A stretch of 64,000 nt of DNA. Source: Saccopteryx bilineata (taxonomy: Eukaryota > Chordata > Mammalia > Chiroptera > Emballonuridae). The stretch is from positions 17,088,997 through 17,152,996 of the forward strand of contig NC_089501.1 of the NCBI RefSeq assembly GCF_036850765.1. Reading direction: 5' to 3'. How positions within the stretch are numbered: position 1 is the stretch's first letter; each line of letters opens with the position of its first letter. The position numbers and the translations under genes are program-made. This document shows, piece by piece, positions 1 through 11,705 of this stretch. Below the pieces are notes generated by a model, which was not told the DNA's origin, did no database searches, and saw nothing but the letters and a program-made list of their open reading frames with translations.

Positions 1-1506
1 AAATGAAGGTGTCCTTAATGCACTCATTCAGGAGGAGATAACGGAGGATCCACTCCTTGCTTCTACCTAGAGGCTATCAGAATTTTTTGGACTGTGGCCA
101 CCTCACTCCAGTCTCAGCACTCAGTTAGAACAGCAATTTCTGGTCTTCTTGGCTTACCTCACCTAGAATAGAACAAGGAAAATCAGGACAAAGGCAATAA
201 GAGCCCTGTGTTGCTGTCTTTCTAAGCCTAAAGTAGAGCTTCTACTCTACAATTTCAGGCTGAGAAAAGAGAATACTAGAATCTCAGGCACTCATGCATA
301 GATTAGATGCTCTGAAACATAACTTGATCCTCTTCCAGGGATACTGAATCCCCCAAACTGGAGCTGAGGAGAGAGGGAGTCCTGTGTTCTTGGCTACATC
401 TGCCTGGAGTGAAAATCATGCTCTCTGACTAAGAAATAGAGGGAGCAGTTGTGGCTCAAATGCCATTGACTTTCACTTTTTTCAGTAAGATTTAGCGGAT
501 TTTCTTAAATATATGTTTTGGGATTTTTTTTCCTATATCCCATAGGACAATTTTCGGAGATTTTAAATTGTTATTTAAAATTTTACCAGTTATGGTTTTT
601 GATGGGGAGAAGAGCCAGGGAGCACCTCATTCCACCAATCTGGAAGTCCCTTTTTTACTCTTAAATCCATATCCTCTGGGTCTCTATTTTTTTTTTTGTT
701 TTCCAGATATAGGAGATGAAAGTCTGTACATAAGTTGTCAAGGCTGTCAAGGAGACCCTCTGGCTTTCACATTTGACTTCAAATTCCCATTTAATTGTTC
801 TCAGTCTTTTATTATATTTTTTAGAAATTTCATCAAGCTCAGTGATAGTCATTGACCTCATTTTCCTCTTTTCTCCATAATTTTTAAACACCTGATAATA
901 GTCTCACTGACTAATGCAATCCTTTTCACTAGAATGTCATTTCAATTAACACCAATAAAAGTATTAATAATTAAGCTGCCACCTTGTTTGGGGAACAATC
1001 TATGCTCTAACTACCACCAGTGATGAGGTTTTCATTGCTTAGAGATTCAGCTTAATGTTCAGGATGCTGTTAAATAAAAGTTTCTGAGATTTAACACCTA
1101 TGGAAAGAAAGGGATGAAAGAATGAACAGAAGGAAAAGTTAAGGTAACAGGCAAGTCAACCCCTAGTTGAGTTCTGGAGCTGAAATGACCCATCAGAGTT
1201 TCAATGATTCACATTGTCCAGCCTTGACACTATCATCTCGTTCAGTCATTGAATGTAGGCCAAGATTAAAAGGGCATGACATTGAGCATGGACTCTATGA
1301 ACTGAGGTAATTCTGAAAGGGGCTGTATTTGAAGGCTCCAAACCAATAGACTTTATAAAAGCTGGAGAAACAAGTCCTTAATAACAAGTCATTGAAGTAA
1401 ATCAGTGATGTATCACCATGTCTACCTCTAGCCTAGTCCTCACCTCCAAAGATGAAGGAGCTTTCAGATTCTCTAGTATCTGGCTTGAATATGACTGTTA
1501 AAAAAT
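1..1506. other. Unassigned intergenic sequence
   Basis: AT-rich sequence with no recognisable gene. The longest minus-strand open frame (661-891, 76 codons) has a lysine-rich translation matching no family I know and lies in low-complexity DNA. I see no splice-site-bounded exon or young repeat here. Confidence 0.5.
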
Positions 1507-1517
1507 ATTCACTCACT

Positions 1518-1613
1518 GCCTTTGGCTAGGTAGCTCGGTTAATTAGAGAATCTTGCCAAAGCACAGAGTTGCCTGGTTCAATCTCCAGTCAGGGCACATA
1601 CAAGAACAGACCG

Positions 1614-1656
<43 letters not shown>

Positions 1657-1681
1657 AAAATCAATAAACAATTTTTTTTTA
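1518..1681 (+). mobile_element. Old tRNA-headed bat SINE (VES-like)
   Basis: A degenerate tRNA-like head (GGCTAGGTAGCTCGGTTAATTAG, then GGTTCAATCTCC, a B-box relative) leads to CAGGGCACATAC, a CT microsatellite (about 1619-1651) and an A/T-rich tail. An 11-bp target-site duplication, ATTCACTCACT, lies at 1507-1517 and 1682-1692, so both ends are well defined. Confidence 0.85.
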
Positions 1682-1692
1682 ATTCACTCACT

Positions 1693-2913
1693 TACCTTTC
1701 AGGATTCTACATCTTAGAAGTGGCAAAACTTATACAAAGGCTAGGTCTTTTACTCTGTACAGTAGCCAGTGGGGACTCCATTTCCCATTGCCCTTTAGAG
1801 TCTAAACTTTTATTTCATATTAACTGTTGATTGTTACAAAGCTACATCTTACTGTAGGAACAAAGTTTCAATAAATCCCATGTAACTCAATCCTGTATCC
1901 AATATCTATCTTTTCTACCAATTGGTTTTATTGTCACAATTATTACAAAATTGTTAATAGAAAAAAATAAATCAAATTCAAGTCTTCTAACTTGAAAGTT
2001 TGTGGTCTGAAACTGACCCTGAATACTCACATGAACAAAAACACATCATAAATGAGATTGGGGAAGAGAAAAACATATATCCTCTCTGAATCCATATGTG
2101 AACTAGAGAAAATTATTTTTATTAATAATATGGTAATAAGTTGGGGGATGATGTCTCATCCTGTCTCAACATGTCCTTTTAATTTACATATTGACTAAAT
2201 GAAAGTTTTTTCTTATCCTAGCAAAATAGAGTCACTGCCCTTTGGATTACTTGAGCACAATATTCTGTAAACTATAATGCTTGTCTCTGTAATGGGATTT
2301 GCTAGACTCAAAACTATATATATTGATATAATAGAATTGTGTGTATTAAACTGATAAATCCAAGTTTTCCTGACACTCTGTGATTTGGGTCATCTAACCA
2401 TGCCATGTTTAAAGTATTTTAAAGTATACTTCCAATTTTTCCTTCCATCAATTTCTTTACAATCTTTTTAAAAATTATTTAACTTGACCTCTAATATCTC
2501 TGGTTATATTTCATTAGATACTTCTAAAATACCTCAAATTTATGTATAGAAAAGGTATAATGTCTTCAAGTAGAGATAGTATGTTCTCCTGGGAAGTAAT
2601 GCACATTCCAATTTTAGAGACTTGCAATAATTCTCAGATGCTTATTGATTTTGGTTGTTCTATATTTAATATGAGAGAATTATAGCAGACATTTTCTGTA
2701 CTATATGCCTAAATATAGAATATGTAATGTTTTATATATTTTTTGAATTGTATAGATTATAGCATTTAAAAATTATATGAGGATACTGTGGTCATGGCCA
2801 TAGCATATATATCTATTTCCAGCCCCTGGCCATTGTGTAGTAACCACAGAATTTAAGTAGAATTAATCTATACATCTAATTCCAAGTGAGGGCCCTGATG
2901 GTACAAGCTAATC
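1693..2913. other. Unassigned intergenic sequence
   Basis: AT-rich DNA without a recognisable gene or young repeat. Confidence 0.45.
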
Positions 2914-2940
2914 AAATATATATATGTATGTATGTGTGTA

Positions 2941-2978
<38 letters not shown>

Positions 2979-2979
2979 G
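2914..2979. repeat. (TA)n(TG)n(TA)n microsatellite
   Basis: Simple repeat: TA/TATG steps, then about 12 TG units around 2936-2964, then TA units. Likely polymorphic in length. Confidence 0.95.
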
Positions 2980-4387
2980 TGTAAATTTTTTAACCTTTCT
3001 CAATCCACAATGATTGTTTCAAGGGTTGACAGTTGGCACATGATGCTTAACAGAAGAAATGTTAACAAGGATCCCACAAGGAATAACATTTAAGCTTGAA
3101 TGATGATGGAGAGGTTTTACTTAGAAGGTTGGGAAAGACACACCAGGCTTGAAATTTAGCACAAATATGATTTGTACTTAATTTAACAAGGAAGATAGAA
3201 AATCACAGAGAGAAATAAAATCTAAGATTACTTACTAATTAACATCTAATATACACCTAATACATTTCACCTAAAAAGATATAAGCAATCTTTTTATAAT
3301 CTCTTTTAAAAATCTTTAATTTGATCTCTAATATCTCTAGGTCCTATTCTTTTGCATACTTTTTAAAGCATTTCTAATTTATTTAAGGAAAAGGTATAAT
3401 CTCACCAACACATCACAAATAATTTTATAGTTCAGTATGAGGCTGAAGATAGTACTAGAAAGGAATGAAGCAGATGGAAATTGTGAATTTGTACACAGTG
3501 TGACCTGAAGGGAACTTAAAAACTCACTTGCCCAGCACTGGCCAGCTAACTACTCTGCTGTAGTGCTCATAGATGAACCTTCAAACAAAGCCCTGGCAAG
3601 GTAAAGCCTTTTCATCAATAAAGAATGATGACTCTATTCAAGCAAGAGGAAGCAGAGACTTTTAGAGCATAAAGGAAAGGAACAGAGGGGATGTCTCATG
3701 CTGAAGAGGGTGGACCCTAGAGGGTCCATGCAGAAGGCAAAAGTACAGTGATGTCTTGTGGTCCCAAGGGATGGAGGCACCAAAAGAGAACAAATAGAGA
3801 ACAAGGGCAATCCAACTCATTTTATGGAGTTTATTCCTGGTGAGCAATCACGGAAATAAATGGGTGGAAAGGGGTTGGTTTGTACAGTTTAATATATAAA
3901 ACTTTAAAGGAGACAAGGCTTTTAGTGGGTGATATAAAGATGAAAATATCCCCTTTCTAGCAAATGAAATTTTTTTAAAGAAATGATCAAGAATAAGAGA
4001 ATACTAAAAGTAGCTGTATCTCATTATTTTTTATAAAGTTTCTGGTTTCATGGCACAAAATTAAATAGACTCTTACATTTTGAAATAAAGGAAGAAAGAA
4101 GTAAATGATACAGCTGACTCAGCAAAATTACAAATGGAAAAGAACGAATCAAAAAGGCTTGTTAAAGTTGGAGGTTGGCCAAGCTATTCTATCCTAGATG
4201 ATTTACAGTCAGTTAAAAGCTTATCTGCAATTTTAACACTCCAGACTTCCGTTCTCTTATCTGAATAAGAAGAAAACTTTGCCACTGGTTTTGGAAGAAA
4301 GTCACTGTTGTAAATTATGTTTTCTTATTTATATTCACAGAACTACAGTTGTTGAAAGCTTACTGGCTAGCAGATTATACTGATAAG
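2980..4387. other. Unassigned intergenic sequence
   Basis: No recognisable gene. Some stretches (around 3060-3200) have the worn look of ancient mammalian repeats, but I cannot assign a family. The small open frame at 3662-3847 (minus) has no recognisable features. Confidence 0.45.
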
Positions 4388-4620
4388 AATAATAATAACA
4401 GCTCATTGAGCAATTACTTCATGCCAGGCCTTCTTATAAATTATTTACTTATATTTTTTATTGTATCCTCCAAATGAGACTATGAGCTGGAATTATTATT
4501 ATCCTAGATTTATAGATAGAATGCATTGGACAGGTTGTCTCTTACCCAATGCCACACTGTAAGTGGTAGAACTGGACAAGAACCAGACAGAATGGAGACC
4601 CAATCTGTCTTTTGCCTTCC
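4388..4620 (+). mobile_element. MIR (ancient tRNA-derived SINE)
   Basis: The order of diagnostic blocks fits MIR: CATTGAGCAATTACTTCATG, then CCAGGCC, a TATTATTATCCTAGATTTATAG core, TTGTCTCTTACCCAATGCCAC and AAGTGGTAGAACTGGA. Divergence is high, as expected for a mammal-wide SINE. The 72-codon minus frame at 4499-4717 is a shadow of it. Confidence 0.75.
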
Positions 4621-5490
4621 AGTTAGGTGGATATTTCTCCTTTATTGTGCTAGATTTTGATATCACAAACTCAAAGTAAAGCAAAGCAAATAACAACAAT
4701 AACAATTGTAATTGCATTAAGAAAATATTTACTAGTATATTTGCTTGGAACTAAGAATAAAGAAACCTAAGTGTGTACCATTCTGCCACAGACATGCCAT
4801 GTTCTATTTCAACACATTCTTCATACCCTTCTGTCATTAATTTTATCACCTGTACTTTAAAAATGTAATAGTATTTTAAAATGCTAATTATATAGGGTGT
4901 AAGAACTGCACTAGTTAAACCTGACTACTCACAAGTGTCTTAACTTTAAGAGTTCAAAACTGAGTATGTGACTTCCTGTCTAACATACCTGACGTAATTA
5001 CGAGGCACCATATATTTTTGGCACTGAATTACGGCCTGTGTTAAGTTTTTTATTCCTTTACAAATGCACCGGTTTGTCGTAATCTGATTTTATCTATTTT
5101 CAAGGCATATATCATGTCTTTCATTGTTACTGTCTTCCAAAGTAATATGCATCTTCAACATAGTAGACCTTCAATAAAAACACAATTCAAGTGTGTTGTT
5201 GCCTTTTGTCAACTTTAATAGAATCCTGAAAGATAAAGAAACATCAGAGATTTCTATGAGGTTTGGAGAGTATCCCAAGGTTACTCATGTTTGGAGTGTA
5301 AATGCCACAAGAACAAGAAAATGTTGATGGATTCTTGAAGAGAGGTAGTTGTACATTCAAAGGAAGCCTGCAGAACTCATACACTGGCTTTGAGCAGCTG
5401 AGTAGTAATTGTCCCAGCAAGTATTGCTACTATGTTAATTTGATTATATTGATAATATATCATCAGAAAGAGTACCAGTGATGATCCATA
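4621..5490. other. Unassigned intergenic sequence
   Basis: No gene or identifiable repeat seen. A few retained CpGs (around 4992-5090) are unremarkable. Confidence 0.45.
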
Positions 5491-5597
5491 CATCAAATAT
5501 TACACATGCATATCAAACATTGTGTATATATATGTATTAAACACTATGCATACATATATATCTAACACTACGTATATACATATATGTCAAATACATG
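5491..5597. repeat. AT-rich minisatellite, about 25-bp unit
   Basis: About four imperfect copies of a 24-26 bp unit of the form TATCAAACAYTRYGTATATA can be lined up. The 65-codon open frame over it (5522-5719) is a by-product of the repeat. Confidence 0.7.
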
Positions 5598-6773
5598 TTT
5601 ATGACAATTCAGTTTTAAGAAGTCTAACCATCACATTGCCTGTGTCCCTTTTTTTCAATTGGAAAACTGTTTGCAAGATACCAAATTTGATTATAGAAGC
5701 TGCTCTTATTCATGTATAATTTTTCTTGGAGCTGAGGGCATCTGTCCTCTTTAGAATATGTTTCTTGTGTTGATTTGTTTGGTGCCTGAGGAGAGAGACA
5801 TCTTTATGCTTTTCTTTTGGGGCATCTCCCATGAAAAGTTTCCTCAGAATTTTGATGCACTTTCTTTGAAGCCTTCCTTCAGAAATAATGACTCCTGGGT
5901 ATAATATTTAAATTTTTCCCAAATATACTATTTGCATTCGGTAGCTGCCTGTGGTTATGTTCCCCCACACGTTTAGTAGTTCTTGGGTTTTTTGATTCTT
6001 GTTTGCTTCCAGGCAGCCATGACAAATGTTACAGCTGCTCTGAGATGCTTCAGCAGCTGTGGCTTGGGGCTAAAATGTGCCAGTTGCGTGTTGGCTGCCT
6101 GTCACCTCAGTTCTTATTTACAGCATGTGGCAGCCTCCAATGCCTCTGACTTCCCTCCTGCATTCATACAAATTAATAAAATGTCAGTCCCCAAAATTAT
6201 ATACTGAAGTTTTGAAACCCAGATTTAAGTTCCCAGAGAGGCTGCTCTTTTATCATCTTCGCGGAAGTGTATTGGCAAATGACAGCATTTCTGTGGCAAC
6301 AGAGATAAAATCCTGAATAGAAACAGTATAGAAGCCACACAGGCTCCTTTATTCCTAACATCACAACATGCTTCTGAAAGGTTTAATGTCTTTTCCCCAC
6401 CTACATTAGACCTAGCTTTTCATAGTGATGACTAGGACCTCTTATCAAACAAATTCATCCATATCGATGGCTTTGTCTATTGGATTCTGAAAGTACTCAA
6501 TATGTGAGTCTTCCAGCTTTACCCTGTATGTTAGACTTACGATATTTCACATTTACGCAGTGGTATATTTAAGTAGCCAGGAGATCTTACTAGGAATTAT
6601 TTTTCTAATATAAACAGGAGTATGAAAGTAAGTACTGTATTTTCTACTTCCTCAGTATTTTTTAATATTACTTTGCATGAGTCTGGAAATATGAAAACAC
6701 TCTCTAGTTTATGTAAAATGTATCTCATTAGAAAACATGAAAACTTGTTTTCACACCCAGAATCAGTGAGAGT
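5598..6773. other. Unassigned intergenic sequence
   Basis: Mostly unique-looking DNA. The segment 5990-6310 is somewhat more GC-rich, has small overlapping open frames on the plus strand (74 and 79 codons) and keeps two CpGs near 6260. I recognise no protein family. It could be a conserved non-coding element, but nothing in the sequence proves it. Confidence 0.4.
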
Positions 6774-7345
6774 ATGGGGGAAAAGCAACTCTCATAAATT
6801 TGGTGTGAACATAAATTTTTGCAACCTTTCGTAGAGGCATTTTGTTGTTAAAATGCCTTTTAAGATCTGCCAAAAAGTTTAAGTGTACATACATCTGAAT
6901 CAGGAATTCCACTTCAAGGCGTCTAGTCTATGAATATTATCACTCAAGCAAATAGAGACATATTTTAGCATTTTGTGATAATATTACTTTTATTAGCAAT
7001 AAAAATGAAGTCAATCAGAACATCCATCAGAATGAGACTGGTTAAATAGTGGTATATTCACACTACAGACTCTGAAGCAATGCTTTTAAAAATAAAGCAG
7101 ACCTTTATGTACTAAAATTAGAAAAAGCTCACACTTATACTGTTAAGAAAAATCAACCAAACCCTGCAAATTAACAAGCAACAAAAAATATATGAAACAA
7201 ATAAAAATATATGAACAAAAAATATACAAAAAAAATTACAGAATAATGTATAGGAAAATTTATTCTGGAAGCACAAACATACCATAAATGCTTAGGGAAG
7301 CTGTGAGTGTGCATATCAAATGGAGAAGGAAAGAGAAGTTACTTT
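6774..7345 (+). mobile_element. Ancient L1 ORF2 3'-end fragment
   Basis: Degraded but in the right order for the last part of L1 ORF2: 'GCAACCTTTCGTAGAGGCA', 'GGAATTCCACTTCAAGG' and 'GAGACTGGTTAAATAGTGG' correspond to blocks near the ORF2 carboxy terminus. It has no open frame and is much older than the other L1s in the window. Confidence 0.65.
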
Positions 7346-7371
7346 TACTTTGAGTAATATTTCAGACTGTT

Positions 7372-7455
7372 TTATTTAATTAATAACTATTTGAATGCCT
7401 GTTATGTTCCAGAGACTGTGTTACATAATTATTTTATTTTAATGCTTTTATAACT
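7372..7455 (+). mobile_element. MIR fragment
   Basis: Short match to the MIR start: AACTATTTGAATGCCTGTTATG, then TCCAGAGACTGTGTTA. Short and diverged. Confidence 0.4.
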
Positions 7456-7559
7456 GTACTTCTTTAGTCATTTGAAATATTTCCTTCCAAACATATGTTT
7501 TTTAACCATAAATATTAACATGAGTCATCATAGAATTTAGGCCTTAAAAGAGTGCTGAG

Positions 7560-7958
7560 CCCTGGCCGGTTGGCTCAGCGGTAGAGGGTCGGCCTGGCAT
7601 GCGGAAGTCCCGGGTTCGATTCCCGGCCAGGGCACATAGGAGAAGCGCCCATTTGCTTCTCCACCCCCACCCTCTCCTTCCTCTCTGTCTCTCTCTTCCC
7701 CTTCCGCAGCCAAGGCTCCATTGGAGCAAAGATGGCCCCGGCGCTGGGGATGGCTCCTTGGCCTCTGTCCCAGGCGCTAGAGTGGCTCTGGTCACGACAG
7801 AGCGACGCCCCAGAGGGGCAGAGCATCGCCCCCTGGTGGCCAGAGCGTTGCCCCTGGTGGGCGTGCCGGGTGGATGCTGGTCGGGCGCATGCGGGAGTCT
7901 GTCTGACTGTCTCTCCCCGTTTCCAGCTTCAGAAAAATACAAAAAAAAAAAAAAAAAA
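7560..7958 (+). mobile_element. Long-family bat SINE (family A), young
   Basis: The tRNA-like head has an A box (TGGCTCAGCGGTAGAG) and a perfect B box (GGTTCGATTCC, 7613-7623). A long GC-rich body runs to AGCTTCAGAAAAATAC and an A22-type tail. The 14-bp duplication AAAAGAGTGCTGAG flanks it at 7546-7559 and 7959-7972. Open frames up to 151 codons on both strands arise from the body and are not genes. Confidence 0.95.
7827..7839 (-). promoter_or_regulatory. CTCF-like core motif inside SINE
   Basis: CGCCCCCTGGTGG, the reverse complement of CCACCAGGGGGCG, matches the CTCF core. A weaker half-site, CCCCTGGTGGGCG, follows at 7851-7863. Occupancy is inferred only. Confidence 0.5.
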
Positions 7959-8289
7959 AAAAGAGTGCTGAGAATTGTTTATATAGGTCACTCAAGGAAG
8001 TGGCAAGATTATATTCTAAACAAGTCAGTGCTGCAAGCATGCAGAATTCACTAAGCTTATCAAGATAGCATTATGTGACATGTCTAATAATTTATATCAA
8101 GGTATGTGATGAAAATTTTATATATGATGCATACTAAGTTTTATGAAAGTACCAGAAAAAAGGGTTGGCTATCTAGCTATACCATAATAAAAAATACTAA
8201 TTGTCTTGAAAGTTATCCCACACTTCTATTGAGAATTACATGGAATCATAGTACTGTTAATTGAACATGACTATAGTGATCATCTTATC

Positions 8290-8640
8290 CTTTTTTTTTT
8301 TTAAGTGAGAGGTGGGAGGCAGAGAGACAGACTCCCACATGCAGGGATCTACTTGGCAAGCCACCTACATGGTGATGATCTGTCCATCTGGATTTGCTGC
8401 TTCGTTGCTCAGCAACTGAGTTATTTTAGCACCTGAGGTGAGGCAATGGAGCTATCCTCAGCACCTAGGGCTCACTTGCTCAAATCATTTGAGCCATGGC
8501 TGCAGGGGAGGAAGGGAGAAAGAGAGAGAAGTGGTGGAGATGCAGATGGTCACTTCTCTTGTGTGCCCTGACCAGGAATCAAACCTGAGACTTCTGCACA
8601 CCAGGCTGATGCTTTACCACTGAGCCAACTGGGCAGGGAC
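8290..8640 (-). mobile_element. Family A SINE, older copy
   Basis: The reverse complement reads head (CCCTGCCCAGTTGGCTCAGTGG), body and A tail (the T-run at 8291-8303 on plus). Many substitutions against the young copies and no clean duplication, so an older insertion. Confidence 0.85.
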
Positions 8641-8689
8641 TCACTTTGTCCTTAATCATAGGATAAAGGTCATATTTTGCAGTAATAGA

Positions 8690-8895
8690 TAGCATAGTGT
8701 TGTGGAACACACAGACCTAATTCAAAGTATTTCTCCACCACTTAGTAATGTATGATCAGGTACAATTTACTTACAATAACTGCTTTCTTTGCTCCATCAG
8801 TAAATAGAGATACTAAAGATACTGATTATAATTTACTTCAGATGGTTAATGCATATAAAGCACATGACACGTAGTAAGGAATGCATAAATTTCTT
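8690..8895 (-). mobile_element. MIR-type ancient SINE
   Basis: The plus strand resembles the reverse complement of MIR: CACCACTTAGTAATGTATGATC, CATCAGTAAATAGAGATACT, GGTTAATGCATATAAAGCAC and CACGTAGTAAGGAATGCATAA appear in the expected order. Confidence 0.6.
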
Positions 8896-9008
8896 CTGGC
8901 ACTACATTTGTAATAATTTTGATAATATAATTTAGAATATGTGATTACTTGGGGATATTAATTCTTTAGAGGATGTAGTCCTATGTTTTATAATCTTTTT
9001 CCCATCAG

Positions 9009-9478
9009 TTTATTAGTTTCCTATTCCTGCTATAACAAATTTCCATAAACTGAGAGGCTTAAAGTAACACAAATTTATTATTTCAGAGTTCAGAAGTCTA
9101 AAATGGTTCTGCAGAGCTGCATTCCTTTTGCAGGCATTAGAGGATAATTCTTAATTTTTTGCCTTTCCCAATTTCTAGACAGCATTGGCATTCCTTTACT
9201 TGTGGCCTCTTTCTCCACCTTCAAAGTCAGCAATGGCTGGTTAAATCTTCGTGAAGTTACAGCACTCTGATATGCCATCACTATAGTCAAATCTTCTTCT
9301 TTCTTCTAATAAAGACCATTGTAATTACACTGAGACCAGCTGGATAATTCAAGATAATGTCCCCCTCTTAACTGAGTCACATATCCAAAATCTTTTTTAC
9401 CATGTACAGTAACATTTACAGGTCTTGGGGATTTAGACGGTGGTATCACTATAGGCCATTATTAAGCCTACAACAACT
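9009..9478 (+). repeat. Mammalian interspersed repeat, about 470 bp, family not named
   Basis: Starts TTAGTTTCCTATTCCTGCTATAACAAATTTCC, passes CACAAATTTATTATTTCAGAG and ends near CATTATTAAGCCTACAACA. This is a familiar mammal-wide repeat layout that recurs at 50063-50540 and 53064-53515. I am not sure of its RepeatMasker name. Confidence 0.6.
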
Positions 9479-10527
9479 GGTAAATAAGTTCAGGCTGTTC
9501 TGAATAAATTCTCAAAATTTCTGTCTTTATGTAATAGATTTGTAATAGACTACAATGCCAAAATATATACTTACCGCGTCATTCATCTGTTACTACTGGA
9601 GCAATGTGCTAGTTGTAAAGAACACAGGGTGACAGAACAGTTTCTTGTATTGCCTTTTAAGGGATTCTCAGATACAAACAAACAAACTTGTATAGTATAA
9701 CATATTGTGGTAGGAAACTTGTAGATTTAGTCAGAGAAATTATCAGAGAATAGATGACTCTTAGAAGAAGGAAGGAGTAAAGGAGTCTAGAATCCGTAGC
9801 AAATAAAGTAGGTAGGAGAAGGAAGATTTCAGGCTGAGGGAAAGGAAGGAGCTTATACAAAGGCCGGCAAGATTTAAGAGTATAGGATGTTCAAGAAAGA
9901 GCAATAGTTCAATTTGGCAGGACAGAAAGTTCAGATTAAAACATGGTGAGAGATGAGGCTTGAAAATCACTCAGGAGTGAAAGAAATTTAAATTCTGTCC
10001 TGAGTTCCACTATAATTATCCCATGAGATAGCCAGACTCTACATGTCCATCAGTAAGCAATTAATCAGTACCCCTTGATGTAACAGAATCAGGTGCTCCC
10101 TTGAGAGAGTTTATAATTTCCTACTTAACCATATGCCCTTTATCAGACATCCTGTAAGACTATGAAGAAAATTCTGAATCTCATTAGAATGTATGAACTG
10201 AAAGCGACCTTAAAACCATCTTTTCAAGCATACCCTTCAGTATGTTCCAGAAAATGCTAGTTCTGGAAGATATTAATAGTTGGCTCTCAGAAAAACATTT
10301 AATGGTCAATAGATCTGTAGACCACTGTATATTATATACCACATTTTAAGATGAAAAATTCACATAAATTATATTAGTATATGCTAAATTATAGAAAATA
10401 AATCATTTTACTCATAATTCCATAGCTTTTATAACCACACACATTTTTGTTTTTCTTGGTTTGTATTTTCCCAGGAGACCTGTGAAAGTGAGTCTCTGAA
10501 CAATGCGATGAAGAAATGACTCTAATG
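9479..10527. other. Unassigned intergenic sequence
   Basis: No gene. The segment 9690-9980 (AGGCTGAGGGAAAGGAAGGAG, ACAAAGGCCGGCAAGATTTAAG) resembles a worn ancient mammalian repeat. The minus-strand open frames here (67 and 69 codons) have no recognisable domain. Confidence 0.4.
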
Positions 10528-10640
10528 CAGTGCTACTCAAAGGCTGTTCCTGGCCAGCATCATCATCAACAAGCACCCAGTCACTTGCTGAGAATGCTCA
10601 GCTCCAGAAAGCCTAAGAGCGCTCTTTCTGCCCATGGAGG
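10528..10640 (-). mobile_element. MER20-like hAT-Charlie fragment
   Basis: CAGTGCTACTCAAAGGCTGTTC, then CCAGCATCATCATCAACAAGC and CTTGCTGAGAATGC, fits the reverse complement of MER20, a non-autonomous hAT element. Short and diverged. Confidence 0.5.
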
Positions 10641-11479
10641 GCAGAATTTAATTTGAGTGTTGTCAAATTTTGGGCACTCCAGATTTCAAATTATTCCGCC
10701 ACTTGATCATCAACTATTCTTGAAGCTCCACAGTGACACACAATTTCAGCATCTTTCTCATAGAAACAGGCTGGGTAATTGCTCTCCCTGTAGAGGATTT
10801 ATTCTCCTATTTGATTCTATACTTCAAAGTAGTATTTATAATTTATAACTTGAAGGGACACAGTAGACCTTAATAGTGCCTCTCTCCTTATTCTAAGACA
10901 AATGGCAGATCAAATTATTGTTTCCTTATTTGCAAAAAGCACTTTTTTACTTTTTTCTCTCTGTTATTTAAGAAATGGTTGGAAAAAGCTCCCCGAGTCT
11001 TCTCTGTAGACCAACTTATCTTCTTAACTAGTCCAAAAGTATTATAATACTAAAAGTATTATATATACTAAAAGTAATAATACTAAAGTATTATTAACAT
11101 ATGATAAGGAGAGAAAGGCTAATTAGTCAAGGAAGAGATGAGGGAACCAAATTTATATTTTTTCCTTTGAGAGTTAACATTATATTCTATGCCCAAATTC
11201 TTACCCTACTTTGGCCACATGTATTTGTTTCATTGTTTACCCTATTTGTCATGTAAATTCAATATACTTTGAAATCAATTTTCAGCTTGAAGAATGGTCT
11301 GTTATAAGTAATTCAATTATCATGAACATTAAACTTGTTTTTATTGGATGCAGTAGTTTTCTAGTGAATGATGTTTTTACTCATGGATAAGACTTAGGGC
11401 AATGCTTAATTTTCGAGATGCCATTGGAAATATTTTGAAATGAGGAGAAATGGCTATTATCCCCAATTCATTTTGTCTC
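10641..11479. other. Unassigned intergenic sequence
   Basis: No gene. A local A/T-rich stutter (AAAGTATTATAATACTAAAAG, about 11035-11092) repeats the word CTAAAAGTATTAT several times. Confidence 0.45.
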
Positions 11480-11705
11480 ATTTACTTATTTCATTTAGCA
11501 AATATTTATCTAGCTCTTATTATATGCTAGACCTCACCTCAGTACTTTCTAAATGTTAACTTACTCATTTTTCATAGGAAGCCCATTAAGTAGATACTAC
11601 CATTACACCCATATTATATATAAAGACACTGCCAAAGAGGGCTTAAAGAACTTGCCCACCATTCATACAACCAAATGCTGGAAATAAGATTTGCATGCTT
11701 TTCCT
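11480..11705 (+). mobile_element. MIR
   Basis: Ordered MIR blocks: AGCAAATATTTATCTAGCTC, TTATATGCTAGACCTC, AGCCCATTAAGTAGATACTAC, AAAGACACTGCCAAAGAGGG and AACTTGCCCACCATTCATAC. Confidence 0.7.
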
